Source: Myrica gale
Taxonomy: Eukaryota > Streptophyta > Magnoliopsida > Fagales > Myricaceae
Reading direction: 5' to 3'
DNA: 64,000 nucleotides
NCBI GenBank assembly: GCA_963930655.1
Contig: OZ005617.1
Coordinates: forward strand, 8,000,501-8,064,500
Below, one piece after another: positions 44,771 through 57,079 of this stretch. Under the pieces are notes generated by a model. That model did no database searches. It saw only the letters and a list, made by a program, of their open reading frames with translations, and was not told where the DNA came from. The first letter of the stretch is position 1. Each line of letters starts with the position of its first letter. The position numbers were made by a program, and so were the translations under genes.

Positions 44771-45175
44771 ACACAACGTTTTAATTGAATCAATAAACAA
44801 ATCGTGAGTTGCATTTAAAATGGCAGCTCAATTTGGTAAGCCTTTAGTGATGGAACATAAAACTTTTCATGTCTTGAAGTTCCAAATAAAGCAGGATGCA
44901 AACCTCAAATTGTACTTGAAACTGGCATCATTTGGCTGCGAGATTCTGGCAGTAACCTAATTGTAACTTTTCTTGGCATATTTCCAATGCCCTCTTCGTC
45001 TTGAATAGCAAAGATTGAAAAGTGACAGAAACTAGAAATCGCAGCTTCCTCAGTTAGCAGCACATATCAAGTGCATCGAACCATTATAACTTCAGGAGAG
45101 CACATAGCATCATAGTCAGACTTCTCTGACCCTCTGTTCGTAAGAAGTTTATTGCACATCACATGTTTGTAAACA
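44771..45175 (-). other. 3' flank of the bZIP-like gene
   Basis: Non-coding; likely the 3'UTR of the minus-strand gene that stops at 45176. Confidence 0.4.
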
Positions 45176-45867
45176 CTAGCATTTTTTCCTTCTTGCATCG
45201 GCTTTCCAGTCTCTCCGACCAATGATAGTTCTAGGGGTTTCAGAATTGACCAGGCTATGAGATATCACAGAATGGCATTCTCTTCCAAATGATGGTTCTG
45301 CCTTAATTCCAGATGGCAAGCATGGTGTCTGACTTTCACTAGTTAACGTAACAACATCATTATGTATGACTTGGTGATCCTTAGAAGTGTGAACCCTTCT
45401 TGCATCCTTTTTCCAATCTCGTTTAAAATGCACCTGGGTCATACAGGGGCTATGAACCCCATTTTGGTATAAATCTACCTGCTGTAGAGCAGACTATTTA
45501 TAACACAAGACTTCTTGATTTCTGCTTCAAGCCGTTTCCGCGCTCTGTACCTACGTTGCCGCTCTCGGTTCTTCTGCCGAAGAGCCATTACGTCATGGCA
45601 GCCTGTAGGACGCTGTCTTTGGACAAGGGGTTTCACCATGGAGCTATCTTGTATTCCAGTGGCATCCATATCTTTCCCGTTTTCCATTATGGATAATGGT
45701 TAGCATCTGCATTAACAAACTAATTAAGGATGAGGCAGAAAAGTCAATCCTAATATCTTTTCCAATCTGAAGAAAACTCCTTGACATTTCTTACCAAGGA
45801 AGTTATCTTTCTGGTCTGTGCAACATCCATTCAGTGACGACGCCATTGTGCCAAATCTCTCAACCAT
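45176..45867 (-). pseudogene. Gene with a bZIP-like basic stretch; frame break in the middle
   Basis: Minus strand. First coding exon 45867-45795 (MVERFGTMASSLNG..., acceptor ATAATAG before it, donor GTAAG after it). The next exon, after 45700, carries ALRQKNRERQRRYRARKRLE, rich in Arg and Lys like a bZIP basic region, but no leucine zipper follows. A third stretch 45475-45176 (CMTQVHFKRDWKKDARR and a similar GRRDWKADARR at the end) is offset by one base near 45490. I cannot place an intron of normal length there, so a frameshift is likely. The start after the first intron is also ambiguous. The family is unrecognised; a nuclear role is only a guess from the basic stretch. Confidence 0.45.
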
Positions 45868-47466
45868 CTATTATCATAGGAAACAAAACATCAAAGGAAT
45901 TTCTGTTTATGCACCCAACGCCACATCATTTAGCTCATAAGTGATAATTTTGGAACAGCTTTCTCGATCAGCTCCAAAACAGAAGCAAAATTAACACATC
46001 AGGTCAAATTTGGATAAGATCCATACATGGATAAATGCACAAAACTTTTATCTCCACAATGTGGTCGGCAATTTTTTTTTACTTTTGTTTGCACATATGG
46101 AGGCAAACAAGGGAAGACGAATTTGAATCTCTCTTTTTCCCCACCAGTCAATACTCTGATAAATTTAGTAAATCTCCCATCTCTTTGGCAAAGGATTTAC
46201 AAGCATTCGGATTTGATTGCACTTCATACAATTTATCTCATTGTCAATCCCTGAATCATTAAACCAATTAGACTTAAATGACATATCAAATTCAGATTAG
46301 GTACTAAGACTGACATATTGCACGATTTGAAAACCCAAGGAAATGAGATATATACTTTTAAGTATCGCTGCAACTACCTCGGGCTTTCAAAAACAAAAAA
46401 CAGAAAAGAATATCTCAGACCGCATCCAGGCAGACTCAAATACCAACCTCAGTTATTAAGGATGAAGAAAGAGGTATATCCGATAAAGCTCATTGGCACG
46501 TCTATATAAATACCGCCTGTTCTTAGCATTTAAAATGTGTCTATTCACCCATGCTACAATACACACTTTTTGAGATATAATAGCATGACGAGATACACCT
46601 TTTCATTCCTGTGGTGGATTTGGACTTTTTCTTCCAGATGCTCTACACAAGTGCTATTATAAATCAGATGTTATGAGCTCCACCTTAATGGAAATTGTGG
46701 AATAGAATCTGTATCAAGTAGGCTTCAATACATTTTGCATCATGCACTGATCCTATTTCGTTCATGTATCACTAACAATATAACTCAGAGCTAAGTAATC
46801 TATCCAAGAGCTCGTGAACAACATGACAAGCCCGCCTATTGAAGTTCCATTCTAAGAAGTCTTTCAAACTAAGCTTCAGCAGGCTTCAAGGTGAACGTAC
46901 CTTCATAGTTCTACAACTCAAGATAAGGTATGGGTCTATTTCCATATTCTAGAGGACCTATTCATCTCCAATGTGTATTCTTGTGTAGAACACACTCAGA
47001 ACTTCAAGCAGCCCATTCATTAATTAGCCAAGAGTAAATAGACCCTGAAACCAAGAACCCCACAAATAATTGTCCAACAATCGCTACTGCTAGCTGCCCT
47101 CGGATTAAACAAAACAACAATGCTGCAATTGATTTTTCTTAGCATACTCGAAAGAACTTGGCTTCCCCTAGAGCTGGAACTAATGCAAGTTTTTATTTCC
47201 GAAGAAAGAAGAGGCAGAATGAAAAAGTATAAGAAAGACATCTCTTGGGACCCCACGAAAACAAGGCAATTAGACTGAATTATTGAATAAAAGGAACAGA
47301 GATGCCATAGAGATCCAATCACAAAATACAGCGACGAAACGTATATGCGCAAATTAAGCTGCCTTAAGAGCATCAGTTAGGAAACTAAATTTGTGGCCAG
47401 AACAAAAAGGTACCTTTACGAATGCAGATCTGTTCTGTGCCCATGGGTGCCCAAATAAGCGAAAAC
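45868..47466 (-). other. Presumed 5' intron and leader exon of the bZIP-like gene
   Basis: Minus-strand sequence 47466-47414 (ending CATTCGTAAAG then GTACCT) looks like an exon with a donor, and an acceptor lies at 45868. The intervening 1.5 kb shows no gene. The copia at 47467-52274 interrupts this leader exon; its other half may be 52275-52400. Confidence 0.4.
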
Positions 47467-47688
47467 TATTAACGATAGTGCTGAGCTGGAATACTAAGCT
47501 GAAGCTGCAAGTTACAAGTTGGAAGTTGCACGCTGAAAGTTAGTTTCATGAAGTTAGTTTCACAGTTTCAGTTAGTTGAAACTAATTGTATTCATTATTC
47601 TCTTTCTGTATATAAAAAAACAGAGTTTGTAATATTTCAATAAGAGTAATGAAAATCTTCTTTCTCTCCATACTCGTGTTTCTTAATA
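47467..47688 (+). repeat. 5' LTR of the complete copia
   Basis: 222 bp, TATA element TGTATATAAAAAA near 47609. Identical to the 3' LTR by eye. Confidence 0.94.
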
Positions 47689-47752
47689 TGGTATCAGAGC
47701 AAATTTTGCTTCTTAACTGAAATTCTCTTCCGCTTCAGTTGATCTACGAATC

Positions 47753-50700
47753 ATGGTTGAACCTTCAGTGAATTCATCACCAGTTATCACGAATTTGACT
47801 ACGACGGCAGCTGAATCTGATCCTAGAAGTCCATACTACCTTCATTCAGGTGATCATCCTGGATTACTTCTTGCTTCTCAATCACTGTCGAATTGCAACT
47901 ATCACTCTTGGTCCCGCTCTATGTACCTAGCTTTGAAAGCCAAAAATAAGTTAGGTTTCATCCAAGGGACTCTCAAAGAACCTCCAGAGTCTGATTCTTT
48001 GTCTATTGCTTGGAATCGTTGTGATACAATGATTCTTTCATGGATTCTGAATTCCTTGTCAAAGGAGATAGCAGCTAGTGTGATATACATGAACTCTTCG
48101 TTTGACATTTGGACAGAACTCAAAGAGAGATTTTCACAGAGTGATGGACCATTGATTTTTCGCATTCAGAGATCTATAGCTGATTTACGCCAAGATCAAT
48201 TGGATGTAACTAGTTACTACACTCAATTGAAAACTTTTTGGGAAGAATTACTGAATTATCAGCCATTACCAGATTGTGGATGCTCTGGAATTCGTTCTTT
48301 TGTTGGATACTATCAAAAGAATTGTATCATGAAATTTCTCATGGGGCTTAATTCTGAATTTACTGCTGTTCGTGGCCAAATACTAATGATGGATCCTTTG
48401 CCTAACATAAATAAAGTTTTCTCATTGGTCTTACAAGAGGAACGTCAGAGAGGATCCATGTCTATGCATTTAGGATCAACTGTGGAATCAGTTGCCTTAG
48501 CAGCCAAAACAGATGGTCATTTTAAGAAAAATAAACCTTTATGCAGTCATTGTGGGATTATTGGACATACAGCAGAGAAATGTTACAAGCTACATGGTTA
48601 TCCTCCTGGGTACAAGTTCAAAGAAAAGCCCAAGTTTTCTACAGTTGCTGCATTTCAAGAAACAGGAAGTGCTTCCAGATTTCCCTCAGCTTTGCCATTT
48701 ACTCAAGACCAGTGTAATCAGCTGCTGGCACTGTTACAGCCATCAAAGCCCTCTGTGAATATGGTTCTAACTCCAAATTTCACAGGTGCTTACAAATGCC
48801 TGTCTAATTCTATTAATCCTACTGCTCATATCACTTCTTGGATTGTGGACTCTGGTGCAACTAATCACATTGTATGTTCAGTTTCTTCTCTCACACGGAT
48901 AACACATTGCATCAATAGCTCAGTAACATTACCCAATGGGATAGTTGTTCCTGTTACTCATCTTGGAGAAGTGAGACTTTCAGATGATTTGTTACTTACT
49001 GACGTGCTATGTGTGCCTTCTTTTGGTTTCAATTTGATTTCAGCAAGCAAACTTACATGTCAAAGTTCTTGTTGTTTTGTATTTCTTGCTAACCATTGTT
49101 TTCTCCAGGACCTACCAACATGGAGGACGATTGGGATGGGTGAGATGAGGAATGGATTGTACTATTGGCTTCCTCAATTTTCACCAAGTTTGTCATCCAA
49201 TTTTTCATGTTTTCATGTTAATAAGTCTGATGTCAATCTGTGGCATATTAGATTAGGGCATCCTTCAATAACCAGAATGTCTCTTCTTAAGAAGTACATT
49301 GCTGACATTTCAATTCCAGAATTTGCTACTTGTTCTACTTGTCCTCTTGCTAAACAAAAGAGGTTTCCTTTTCCTACAAGCATCAATAAATCTGATTTTG
49401 CTTTTCAACTCATTCATTGTGACATTTGGGGTCCTATGGCTACTCCTACTCTAGAAGGTCTCAAATACTTTCTTTCAATAGTTGATGATTATTCTCGTTC
49501 TACTTGGGTTTACTTGATGAAATCTAAGTCAGAAACTCGATCCATCTTACAATCATTCTTTCAAACTATTGAAACACAATATTCCACTCAAATTAAAGTC
49601 ATTAGAACAGATAATGGCTCTGAATTTGTCATGAAAGATTTCTATGCTTCTCGAGGTGTCATACATCAACATAGTTGTGTTGAAACTCCACAACAAAATT
49701 CTGTTGTGGAGAGAAAACATCAACATATATTGAATGTAGCTAGATCTCTTATGTTTCAAGCTAGTCTTCCACTTCATTTTTGGGGAGATAGTATTTTAGT
49801 TGCTGTTTATTTGATAAACAGAATTCCAACTCCAGTTTTAAACAATATTACTCCTTTTGAAATGTTGTTTAAAACCCCTCCTTCATATCAACATCTTCGA
49901 GTATTTGGATCCTTATGTTTTGCTTCTACTCTTACTAATCATCGTACCAAATTTTCTCCTAGAGCTAGAAGATGTGTGTTTCTAGGTTACCCTTTCGGTG
50001 TAAAAGGGTACAAGCTATTTGATCTAGATGCTCATGTCTTTCTCATTTCCAGGGATGTTACATTCCATGAAGACTCTTTTCCTTATAAAAGTTCTTCATC
50101 TACACCTAAATTTGATAGCTTCTTTGAAGCTAATCATCATTCTCAGGACACTTCCTCTTTAGTCCTTCCCATTCCCATTTCTGAATCTGTTGAATATAAT
50201 CTCACTTCACCTGAATCTGTTGTTCCTCCTATACATGCAGATTTGACTTCTAATCCTACAGATTCTGCTTCTGTTCCTCCAGTGTCTAATCCTCCTATTA
50301 GGAAGTCTACTAGAATTCATAAACTTCCTTCTTATCTTGATGCTTATCACTGCCAACAGGTCACTTCCTTTCTCTCATCTCAGTCGGATTCCACTGTTAG
50401 TTCTCTTGGTAAGCATGGTACACTTTATCCTTTATCTGCCTCTCTCACCTATGACAGATTATCTCCAAGACAAAGGATTTTTTCTTTGTCTATTTCCACT
50501 CATTTTGAGCCACAATCTTATCAGCAAGCTGTTCAATATCCTCATTGGAGAGCAGCCATGGCTGCTGAAATTTCTGCTCTTGAAGAAAATGAGACTTGGG
50601 TTTTGACTCCTCTTCCATCTGACAAACATCCTATCGGGTGTAAATGGATATATAAAGTCAAATACCAGGCTGATGGTACTGTTGAGCGGTACAAAGCACG

Positions 50701-52045
50701 GTTAGTGGCTAAGGGTTATACCCAACAAGAAGGTTTTGATTACTATGAGACCTTTAGCCCAGTAGCCAAACTCACAACTGTTAGGCTGCTTCTTTCCATA
50801 GCTGCTGTCAAGAATTGGTCTTTGCACCAATTAGATGTGAACAATGCATTTTTGAATGGTGATCTTGATGAAGAGGTTTATATGTCCTTACCTCTTGGAT
50901 TTGACAGCAAGGGGGAAAATATGGTGTGCAAACTAAAGAAGTCTTTGTATGGTTTAAAACAAGCTTCAAGACAATGGTTTGCTAAATTCTCCTCCACATT
51001 GGTTGAATCTGGTTTTAGTCAATCAAGGGCAGATTACTCCTTATTTACCCGAAAGCAAGGCACTTCATTCATTGTTCTACTTGTCTATGTAGATGACATC
51101 TTAATAGCAAGTAATGATAGTGCTGCTGTAGAAGAGTTGAAAGTATATTTGAATAGCAAATTCAAATTAAAAGATCTTGGAGAGTTGAAGTACTTCTTGG
51201 GTTTGGAGTCTGCAAGATCATCTAAAGGGATTCATTTGTGTCAAAGAAAATATGCTTTAGAGATCATATCAGATTGTGGTTTATTGGGTGGAAAACCAGT
51301 TAAATTTCCTATGGAACAACATCTCAAACTTACAAAGGATGATGGGGATGAAATGGATGATCCAAGTAAGTATAGGAGATTAGTAGGGAGATTGATTTAC
51401 TTGACTATAACTAGGCCTGATATTGCATACTCTGTGCAAAGGTTAAGTCAATTTATGAATTGTCCAAGGCAACCACATATGGATGCAGCCTATCGTGTAG
51501 TCCACTACATTAAAGGCACTGCTGGTCTTGGTTTGTTCTTTTCTGCAAAACCAACTTCTTTGCATCTAAAAGCTTTTGCTGACTCTGATTATGCGGGTTG
51601 TCAAGATACTCGAAGATCAATTACAGGTTTTACAGTGTTCATTGGTGATAGTTTGGTGTCATGGAAGTCAAAGAAGCAACATGTAGTTTCTCGGTCATCT
51701 GCAGAAGCAGAGTACAGGGCTATGGCCTCTGCTGTTTGTGAGTTAACATGGCTGAGAAGTTTGTTGGTGGATTTTGATGTTGAACATTCACAAGCTGCTC
51801 TTATGTTCTGTGATAATCAAGCAGCAATCCATATATCAGCCAATCCGGTGTTTCATGAAAGAACTAAACATATTGAAGTGGATTGTCATACTATAAGGGA
51901 AAAATTGCAAGCTGGTTTAATTCGAATTTTGCATGTTAATACTCAACATCAAATTGCTGATGTGTTGACTAAGGCATTGGGTTTAGCTCAGTTTAATCAC
52001 TTAGTAGGCAAGATGGGATTGTTAAACATATATCATCCATCTTGA
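47753..52045 (+). CDS. gag-pol: Copia gag-pol polyprotein (1430 aa)
   Basis: Domain order: copia gag (residues about 25-250, with [17 protein letters not shown] near 47); zinc knuckle [14 protein letters not shown] near 264; protease [11 protein letters not shown] near 364; GAG-pre-integrase [10 protein letters not shown] near 496; integrase HCDIWGP near 551, RTDNGSEF near 618 and [10 protein letters not shown] near 654; reverse transcriptase with [13 protein letters not shown] near 983 and [11 protein letters not shown] near 1109; RNase H with ADSDYAG near 1277 and [12 protein letters not shown] near 1312. Length is normal for plant copia. It stops at TGA 52043-52045 within the start of the purine tract. 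No frame breaks. Synthesised as one polyprotein that its own protease cuts. Confidence 0.95.
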   Translation: MVEPSVNSSPVITNLTTTAAESDPRSPYYLHSGDHPGLLLASQSLSNCNYHSWSRSMYLALKAKNKLGFIQGTLKEPPESDSLSIAWNRCDTMILSWILNSLSKEIAASVIYMNSSFDIWTELKERFSQSDGPLIFRIQRSIADLRQDQLDVTSYYTQLKTFWEELLNYQPLPDCGCSGIRSFVGYYQKNCIMKFLMGLNSEFTAVRGQILMMDPLPNINKVFSLVLQEERQRGSMSMHLGSTVESVALAAKTDGHFKKNKPLCSHCGIIGHTAEKCYKLHGYPPGYKFKEKPKFSTVAAFQETGSASRFPSALPFTQDQCNQLLALLQPSKPSVNMVLTPNFTGAYKCLSNSINPTAHITSWIVDSGATNHIVCSVSSLTRITHCINSSVTLPNGIVVPVTHLGEVRLSDDLLLTDVLCVPSFGFNLISASKLTCQSSCCFVFLANHCFLQDLPTWRTIGMGEMRNGLYYWLPQFSPSLSSNFSCFHVNKSDVNLWHIRLGHPSITRMSLLKKYIADISIPEFATCSTCPLAKQKRFPFPTSINKSDFAFQLIHCDIWGPMATPTLEGLKYFLSIVDDYSRSTWVYLMKSKSETRSILQSFFQTIETQYSTQIKVIRTDNGSEFVMKDFYASRGVIHQHSCVETPQQNSVVERKHQHILNVARSLMFQASLPLHFWGDSILVAVYLINRIPTPVLNNITPFEMLFKTPPSYQHLRVFGSLCFASTLTNHRTKFSPRARRCVFLGYPFGVKGYKLFDLDAHVFLISRDVTFHEDSFPYKSSSSTPKFDSFFEANHHSQDTSSLVLPIPISESVEYNLTSPESVVPPIHADLTSNPTDSASVPPVSNPPIRKSTRIHKLPSYLDAYHCQQVTSFLSSQSDSTVSSLGKHGTLYPLSASLTYDRLSPRQRIFSLSISTHFEPQSYQQAVQYPHWRAAMAAEISALEENETWVLTPLPSDKHPIGCKWIYKVKYQADGTVERYKARLVAKGYTQQEGFDYYETFSPVAKLTTVRLLLSIAAVKNWSLHQLDVNNAFLNGDLDEEVYMSLPLGFDSKGENMVCKLKKSLYGLKQASRQWFAKFSSTLVESGFSQSRADYSLFTRKQGTSFIVLLVYVDDILIASNDSAAVEELKVYLNSKFKLKDLGELKYFLGLESARSSKGIHLCQRKYALEIISDCGLLGGKPVKFPMEQHLKLTKDDGDEMDDPSKYRRLVGRLIYLTITRPDIAYSVQRLSQFMNCPRQPHMDAAYRVVHYIKGTAGLGLFFSAKPTSLHLKAFADSDYAGCQDTRRSITGFTVFIGDSLVSWKSKKQHVVSRSSAEAEYRAMASAVCELTWLRSLLVDFDVEHSQAALMFCDNQAAIHISANPVFHERTKHIEVDCHTIREKLQAGLIRILHVNTQHQIADVLTKALGLAQFNHLVGKMGLLNIYHPS

Positions 52046-52052
52046 GGGGGAA

Positions 52053-52274
52053 TATTAACGATAGTGCTGAGCTGGAATACTAAGCTGAAGCTGCAAGTTA
52101 CAAGTTGGAAGTTGCACGCTGAAAGTTAGTTTCATGAAGTTAGTTTCACAGTTTCAGTTAGTTGAAACTAATTGTATTCATTATTCTCTTTCTGTATATA
52201 AAAAAACAGAGTTTGTAATATTTCAATAAGAGTAATGAAAATCTTCTTTCTCTCCATACTCGTGTTTCTTAATA
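52053..52274 (+). repeat. 3' LTR of the complete copia
   Basis: 222 bp, same sequence as the 5' LTR, followed by AAAAC. Confidence 0.94.
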
Positions 52275-52439
52275 AAAACTTGTCAGAGATAGAGAGGGGG
52301 AGGTTTGTAAGAGGAAACAGAAGGTGGTGATTGTTTGGACTTTCCTGGTGCGGCGACAGGGTTGAGGTTTCCAGGCGGATGTTGAGGAGACACCATTGTT
52401 CTGATTCATAAATATAAAAACATGAAGAACTGAACATAC

Positions 52440-52524
52440 GGGGTGGTGGCGCAGTTGGCTAGCGCGTAGGTCTCATAGCTTCTGAGTGATCTTGAGGTCG
52501 AGAGTTCGAGCCTCTCTCACCCCA
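52440..52524 (+). tRNA. trnM-CAT: tRNA-Met (CAT), elongator, with 11 bp intron
   Basis: Acceptor GGGGTGG pairs with TCACCCC before discriminator A. The D arm GCGC...GCGC and the T arm GAGAGTTCGAGCCTCTC are complete. Anticodon CAT is at 52474-52476, and an intron GCTTCTGAGTG (52478-52488) follows one base 3' of it, as in plant elongator Met tRNA genes. The sequence is that of plant elongator tRNA-Met with few changes; T-rich sequence follows within about 30 bp. Likely functional. Confidence 0.93.
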
Positions 52525-52639
52525 ACAGAAGTTTTCGTTGTTATTTCTATTTTGCTCATTTGTTTGTTAATATTCTACTACTAGACTTGATTCTTGAACA
52601 TCCTGCAAAATAAAACAATCACCAAAATTGACTGAATCC

Positions 52640-53480
52640 ACCGTTGCTGACATTACGAAATTCGAAAACATTGTATTATTTACTCTTCGCGAAAGGATTA
52701 GAACGAGGAACCAGTAATATTTGTGCAAACGGAGGCAGCACGTTTATGAGTCAGATGTATAGAAGAGAATTGCCTAACCTGACTAAATTGCTAATATTTT
52801 CGAAAGAAGTAATTTTTGTCCAAGAGAATATGTTTTCTATTCCGGTTGAGAGTAACCCAGATCCAAATAGTTTTGGGTCGGGTTTCTTTAGTACTTGTTG
52901 GGATATTGTGGAGGTTGTCAGATCCTTCTTTCAAGGTACAACCTTTTCCCGATTTTACAATGCGTCTTATGTGTTTTTGATCCCTATGGTTGATAGACTT
53001 AAAAGTGTTGTTCGTTTATGCAGTATTCTCATGATTTTTTTTATTCTCACAACACAAAAATTCTACAACCAAACATCATTTATAACCTCACATAAAAATA
53101 ACTACAACATGCATACCAATAAAGTTAACATCACCTAAAAATTCTCAAAACACAAAAAATCCTCACAACACACCTAATCGAACAAACTTTAGTGAGTTTG
53201 ACAAATTCCGTCCAATCAGCTTATTCTCTAAGTAGTTTTTATTCCTATATCTGGTCGCTTATTTTAAAGTGTTAATTGAGCAGATTTTTCTTGGGACGTG
53301 ATGGGATACCGAAAAAGCATTGGTATGCTTGCCACAAGATCTGCACACCAACTCAAGAGGGTGGTGTTAGCTTTAGAGGTTTTACTGATGTCGAGCTTTC
53401 TCTGAAATTCGCTTGGAAGTTCTTGCAAGATAACTCCTTGTGGTCTAGTTTCTTTTAGAGCTAAGTATGTGAGGAATCTC
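52640..53480 (+). pseudogene. LINE (L1) reverse transcriptase relic
   Basis: SIPVESNPDPNSFGSGFF, VRSFFQGTTFSRFYNAS with FLIPMVDRL, FDKFRPISLFS and, further on, FLGRDGIPKKHWYA with TQEGGVSFRGFTDVEL appear in order and match the plant L1 RT and the zf-RVT region after it. A roughly 180 bp AT-rich insert (53010-53195, with GTTCG/CGAAC ends) interrupts it. Stops and shifts are present; the catalytic part is missing. Confidence 0.75.
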
Positions 53481-53748
53481 CATCTTTCTTTTGTACGACT
53501 CTTGGAGTGATAACGGTCCTGTTTGTAATCATTTTCCGGTGGTTGGTTTTCCTGTTTGTAAAGAATTTTGACAAAGGAAATCATAAATCTCGTCTCATTC
53601 GTCATGTTGAAATGTGTAGTCCGGACTTCACATTTCAACATCATGCGTGAATACAGGGGGAATATTTATATAGTACATGTTTGTTATTTGTCAGAGAATG
53701 TCGACCTTATATTTGCGATATGCTTGACACGCATATGTCACAGCTGTG

Positions 53749-56069
53749 GAGTTTAGTTTTGGTGCTGAGTTTTATTATGCTCATGGCTGCTGGTGGACGA
53801 CCAAGATTCAAAATTCACGATCCAATAGCTCATATCGCGCCACCTCATTTAAAATAGATTTGACCCGGACCCGTTTCCCACATTTATCTGACCCGTTTTA
53901 CATATAAACCATCACAAACCCGTTTTGCGAAAATTACACACAGAGAAATTATCTTGGTTCGTCGACCAGATCCACCTCCGTCGTGTCGCCATCTCCGTCG
54001 CTCCCAGCTCCTCCTCCGTCGCTCCCAGGCCACCTCCGTCGATCCCAGCTCGTCTCCGTCGTCTCAGGCCAGTTCTGTCGCTCGCAGTTGATGGGGACCC
54101 AGCCGGTTTCCCGGCAACCTGGTACTCACTCCAGGTCTTTATCTCAACCCACCTTCTTTGAGCTTGATAGCTTGCTGCCCCCTTTGAGCCCTTCGCCTTA
54201 TCGGGAGCCCTCACCAAGCTCTCTCTGACCCGATTTCGAAGGATGTCTGTATGGAAGAAAGTGCTGTTAATTCCCATAAAAATTAAAATAAATAATAATT
54301 AACTAAGATGTATGTCTGGCCCGACATGGGGGAAAAAGAAAATACGAAAATGGAGGCAATGCATTTCGCATCTTTCTCCTGTAAATGGAGGCAATGCATT
54401 TCGGGTTGGTGAGGGACTTCCTCCTCGTAGAGGACACCAGCCGTATCATTTATGCTGGTAGGAGATTTTTCGTGTAATGCTACAAGCTTTCGTTGCAGGA
54501 AACTTGAGGGCTGTCTGCATATATTGATTAAGTACGAGTTAATTAAGACAAAAGGGAGGTTTAGAATTTCTATGAATGTGTGTTAGGGAAATTACTTTAG
54601 TTTAGAGGGGAAAACTGACTTTTCACAGTATATGTTTGCTTGGATTTTATCTGTGTATTTGTTTGCTGATTTGCTGCGATGATATCAATATCAATAAATT
54701 TAGTGCAGATTAAGTATTCTAATATAAATTTCGAATGCAGGTTCCAAGATTTTATCTGTGCATTTAATTTAGGTTCTGATCAAATTTGGCCAATTCTTGA
54801 TAAAGCAAAGATCCAAAAGATATAAATGTAATCACTGTTGAGTTTGTGCCATAGATATCTCCATTTTGATATATTTTCATCATCTGATTGAAGTGCAAAG
54901 AGAGCTATTTTACATGGTTGTCCTGCCATTATTCATTCTGAACCACCTTATATTTGATAAATTTCAGATGTCTTTCCGTGTTTACTGCTTAGGAAGTCTC
55001 AATATGCCGTATAGTTTTTACTCTTCTTTTAGTGATAATGCTAGAGTTTGTTATTATTTCTGAATATAATCGTGGTTTATGATTTTGCTAAAATCTTTCT
55101 CATGAACTTGCTAGTGCCTTCCTACCTCGTTTCTTTGTCATAATTACGGCCATGGGACTGATATGCGGGGATTTCCTCAAGCTTCTTAAAGTATCGAAGG
55201 TATGCATATCTAGTATCAGCTTGTTATGTTCTTAGTACCCAATTTGTCAATTCATTTTGTCCAAGTCATGGTCTTCCTGATGTAATACATATAAACAAGT
55301 GGATTAGAATGGAGGACGAAATAGAGAACAGAGAAGCAAAAACGGGTGCTCTTAGTTAGTAATATGATATAATATTCGTTGAACCCTTCTCACTCGATTA
55401 TCTTTTTTTTATTACATGAAGCTGCAGGTCCCTGCAACAAAGGGTGCTTTTGGTTTGAAAAGGAATTTAACAGCTAAAACAAAGGTAACAGGTGTCTAAT
55501 TTGAAGGCACCTTTGGCAGATAACAATCTTTAGACAACTAATTGTGTAATGTTTAGCTCGCATAAGTCCTATTAGTATTAATCTACCCTTTGAATTCGAG
55601 CTGCGTGACGGCTGGGACGGAGAGTAAGGAATAGAGACATGGAATGGGGATCGGACATACCTAGAGTGGGAAGGCCTCGGGCTCAGATTTTGAGTACCAG
55701 GTTGCTGGGAAGCCGACCGGGTCCCCATCAACTGCGAGCGACAGAGTTGGCCTGAGACGACGGAGACGGGCTGGGATCGACGGAGCTGGCCTGGGAGCGA
55801 CGGAGGTGGAGCTGGGAGCGACAGAGATGGCGGCACAACAAAGGTGGATCTGGTCGACGAACCAAGAAATTTCTCTGCGGTAATTTTTGCAAAACGGTTC
55901 TGTGATGGTTTATATGAAAAACGGGTCAGATAAATGTGGGAAACGGGTCCGGGTCAAATCTATTTTAAATGAGGTGGCGCGATATGAGCGGTTGGATCGT
56001 GAATTTTGAATCTTAGCCGTCCACTAGCAGCCATAAGCATAATAAAACTCAGCACCATAACTAAACTCC
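53749..56069. mobile_element. Long-TIR MULE-like element (about 2.3 kb)
   Basis: Left arm 53749 to about 54145 and right arm about 55660-56069 are inverted copies starting GAGTTTAGTTTTGG. ACAGCTGTG lies on both sides (53740-53748 and 56070-56078) as a 9 bp duplication; because ACAGCTGT is its own complement, it could also be counted as part of the arms. The arms hold a GC-rich, Pro/Ser-coding stretch (CCTCCGTCGCTCCCAG type). No transposase in the 1.5 kb centre. Confidence 0.75.
54146..55650. other. Centre of the long-TIR MULE, no gene seen
   Basis: Mostly AT-rich. A GGAGGCAATGCATTTCG motif occurs twice within 50 bp (near 54350 and 54386) and an exon-like stretch follows to about 54450. No transposase motif and no ORF above about 65 codons. 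Confidence 0.45.
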
Positions 56070-56183
56070 ACAGCTGTGCTGTTTGACTATTCTAGAACAA
56101 CTGAGTCGTCGAATGAGCTGGACTGCTGACTGGAGATGATTGTTGAGTTGGAAGATGAAGCTGGTGATGACAGTGCTTCAACA

Positions 56184-57074
56184 TTCCCCCTTGAGCCAAG
56201 CTGTAAAGGACGAACAAAAAGGCTCGTGGGTAATGTAGAAAACCGATTGGCAGATAAAGGTTTGGTGAGAAGATCAGCAAGTTGATCCTTGCTGGAAGGA
56301 AATGAAACTACCAGGAACTTGGAAGCAACACGGCTGCGCACAATATGATAATCAACAGCCCCATGTTTGTTCGAGTATGCATAACAGGATTGAAGGCAAG
56401 GTAGGTGGAACCCAAGTTATCACACCAGAGAACCAGGGGAGAAGTGACAGTAACACCAAGATCTTGGAGAAGAGACTGCACCCACAAAAGCTCGCAGGTG
56501 GCATTGGCAATAGCCTTTTACTCAGCTTCGGTGCTAGATCGTGCTATGGTTGGTTGTTTTTGGGAATTCCAGGCAATAAGGTGTGAGGCAAAAAATACGT
56601 TGAGACCACTAGTGGAGCGGCGATTGTCTGGCAACCACCCCAGTTAGTCTCTGAATAAGCAGACAAATTGTGAAGAGAGTTCAGAGCAAAAAATAAACCA
56701 AAATGACCCGAAATAGAGTGGCGTAGATATCGCAAGATTCGCTTGACAGCTTGCCAATGGGGAACTTGTGGCTCATGCATGTATTGGCACACATGATTTA
56801 CAGCATAAGATAGATCTGGACGAGTGAAGGAAAAATATTGTAAACTACCAACGTTGCTGCAATACAGCGTGAGATCCTCAAAGAGAGCTGCATCACGGAC
56901 AGTAAGAGTACTAGTAGTTGCCATTGTAGTCTGAACAGGCTTGACATGAGTCATGTTCATCTTGCATATGTGATGTATTTCTGCTGTGTAAGGAGAAGTC
57001 CAGAGACTGATGATGAACTTCGACTCCGAGAAAATAATGCAAGGCCCCAAGGTCTTTGACCCCTCAAAGTTCAT
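56184..57074 (-). pseudogene. Copia RT/RNase H relic
   Basis: 57074-56590 encodes TRPDLSYAVNHVCQYMHEP, then HWQAVKRILRYLRHS, the conserved RT-RNase H connection. 56341-56200 encodes SSKDQLADLLTKPLS, the end of RNase H. The catalytic Asp and Glu region in between is lost through frame breaks. The rest of pol and gag is absent beyond 57075. Confidence 0.8.
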
Positions 57075-57079
57075 GTATA

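Larger units (their letters stand above)
47467..52274 (+). mobile_element. Complete Ty1/copia element, identical LTRs, TA...TA ends
   Basis: LTRs are 47467-47688 and 52053-52274 (222 bp each, no difference that I can see). They start TATTAACG and end CTTAATA, a non-canonical TA...TA pair rather than TG...CA. Perfect 5 bp duplication AAAAC (47462-47466 and 52275-52279). Primer site TGGTATCAGAGC at 47689-47700; purine tract TTGAGGGGGAA just before LTR 2. One unbroken gag-pol ORF. All parts needed for movement are visible, so this is a very recent, possibly active insertion. Confidence 0.95.
53640..56183 (-). repeat. LTR of a degenerate copia, interrupted by a MULE
   Basis: On the minus strand the LTR starts TGTTGAAGCACTG at 56183, right after the purine tract AAGGGGGAA. 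It runs to the palindrome ACAGCTGTG, where the MULE begins, and appears to resume on the other side from 53739 (TATATAAATATTC there would be its TATA). The far end is not resolved. Confidence 0.55.

Noticed and set aside
53925..54277. Pro/Ser/Arg-rich ORFs as a gene
   Set aside because: They lie in the terminal inverted repeat of a MULE-like element and are mirrored at 55474-55836; no start context or domain supports a gene.
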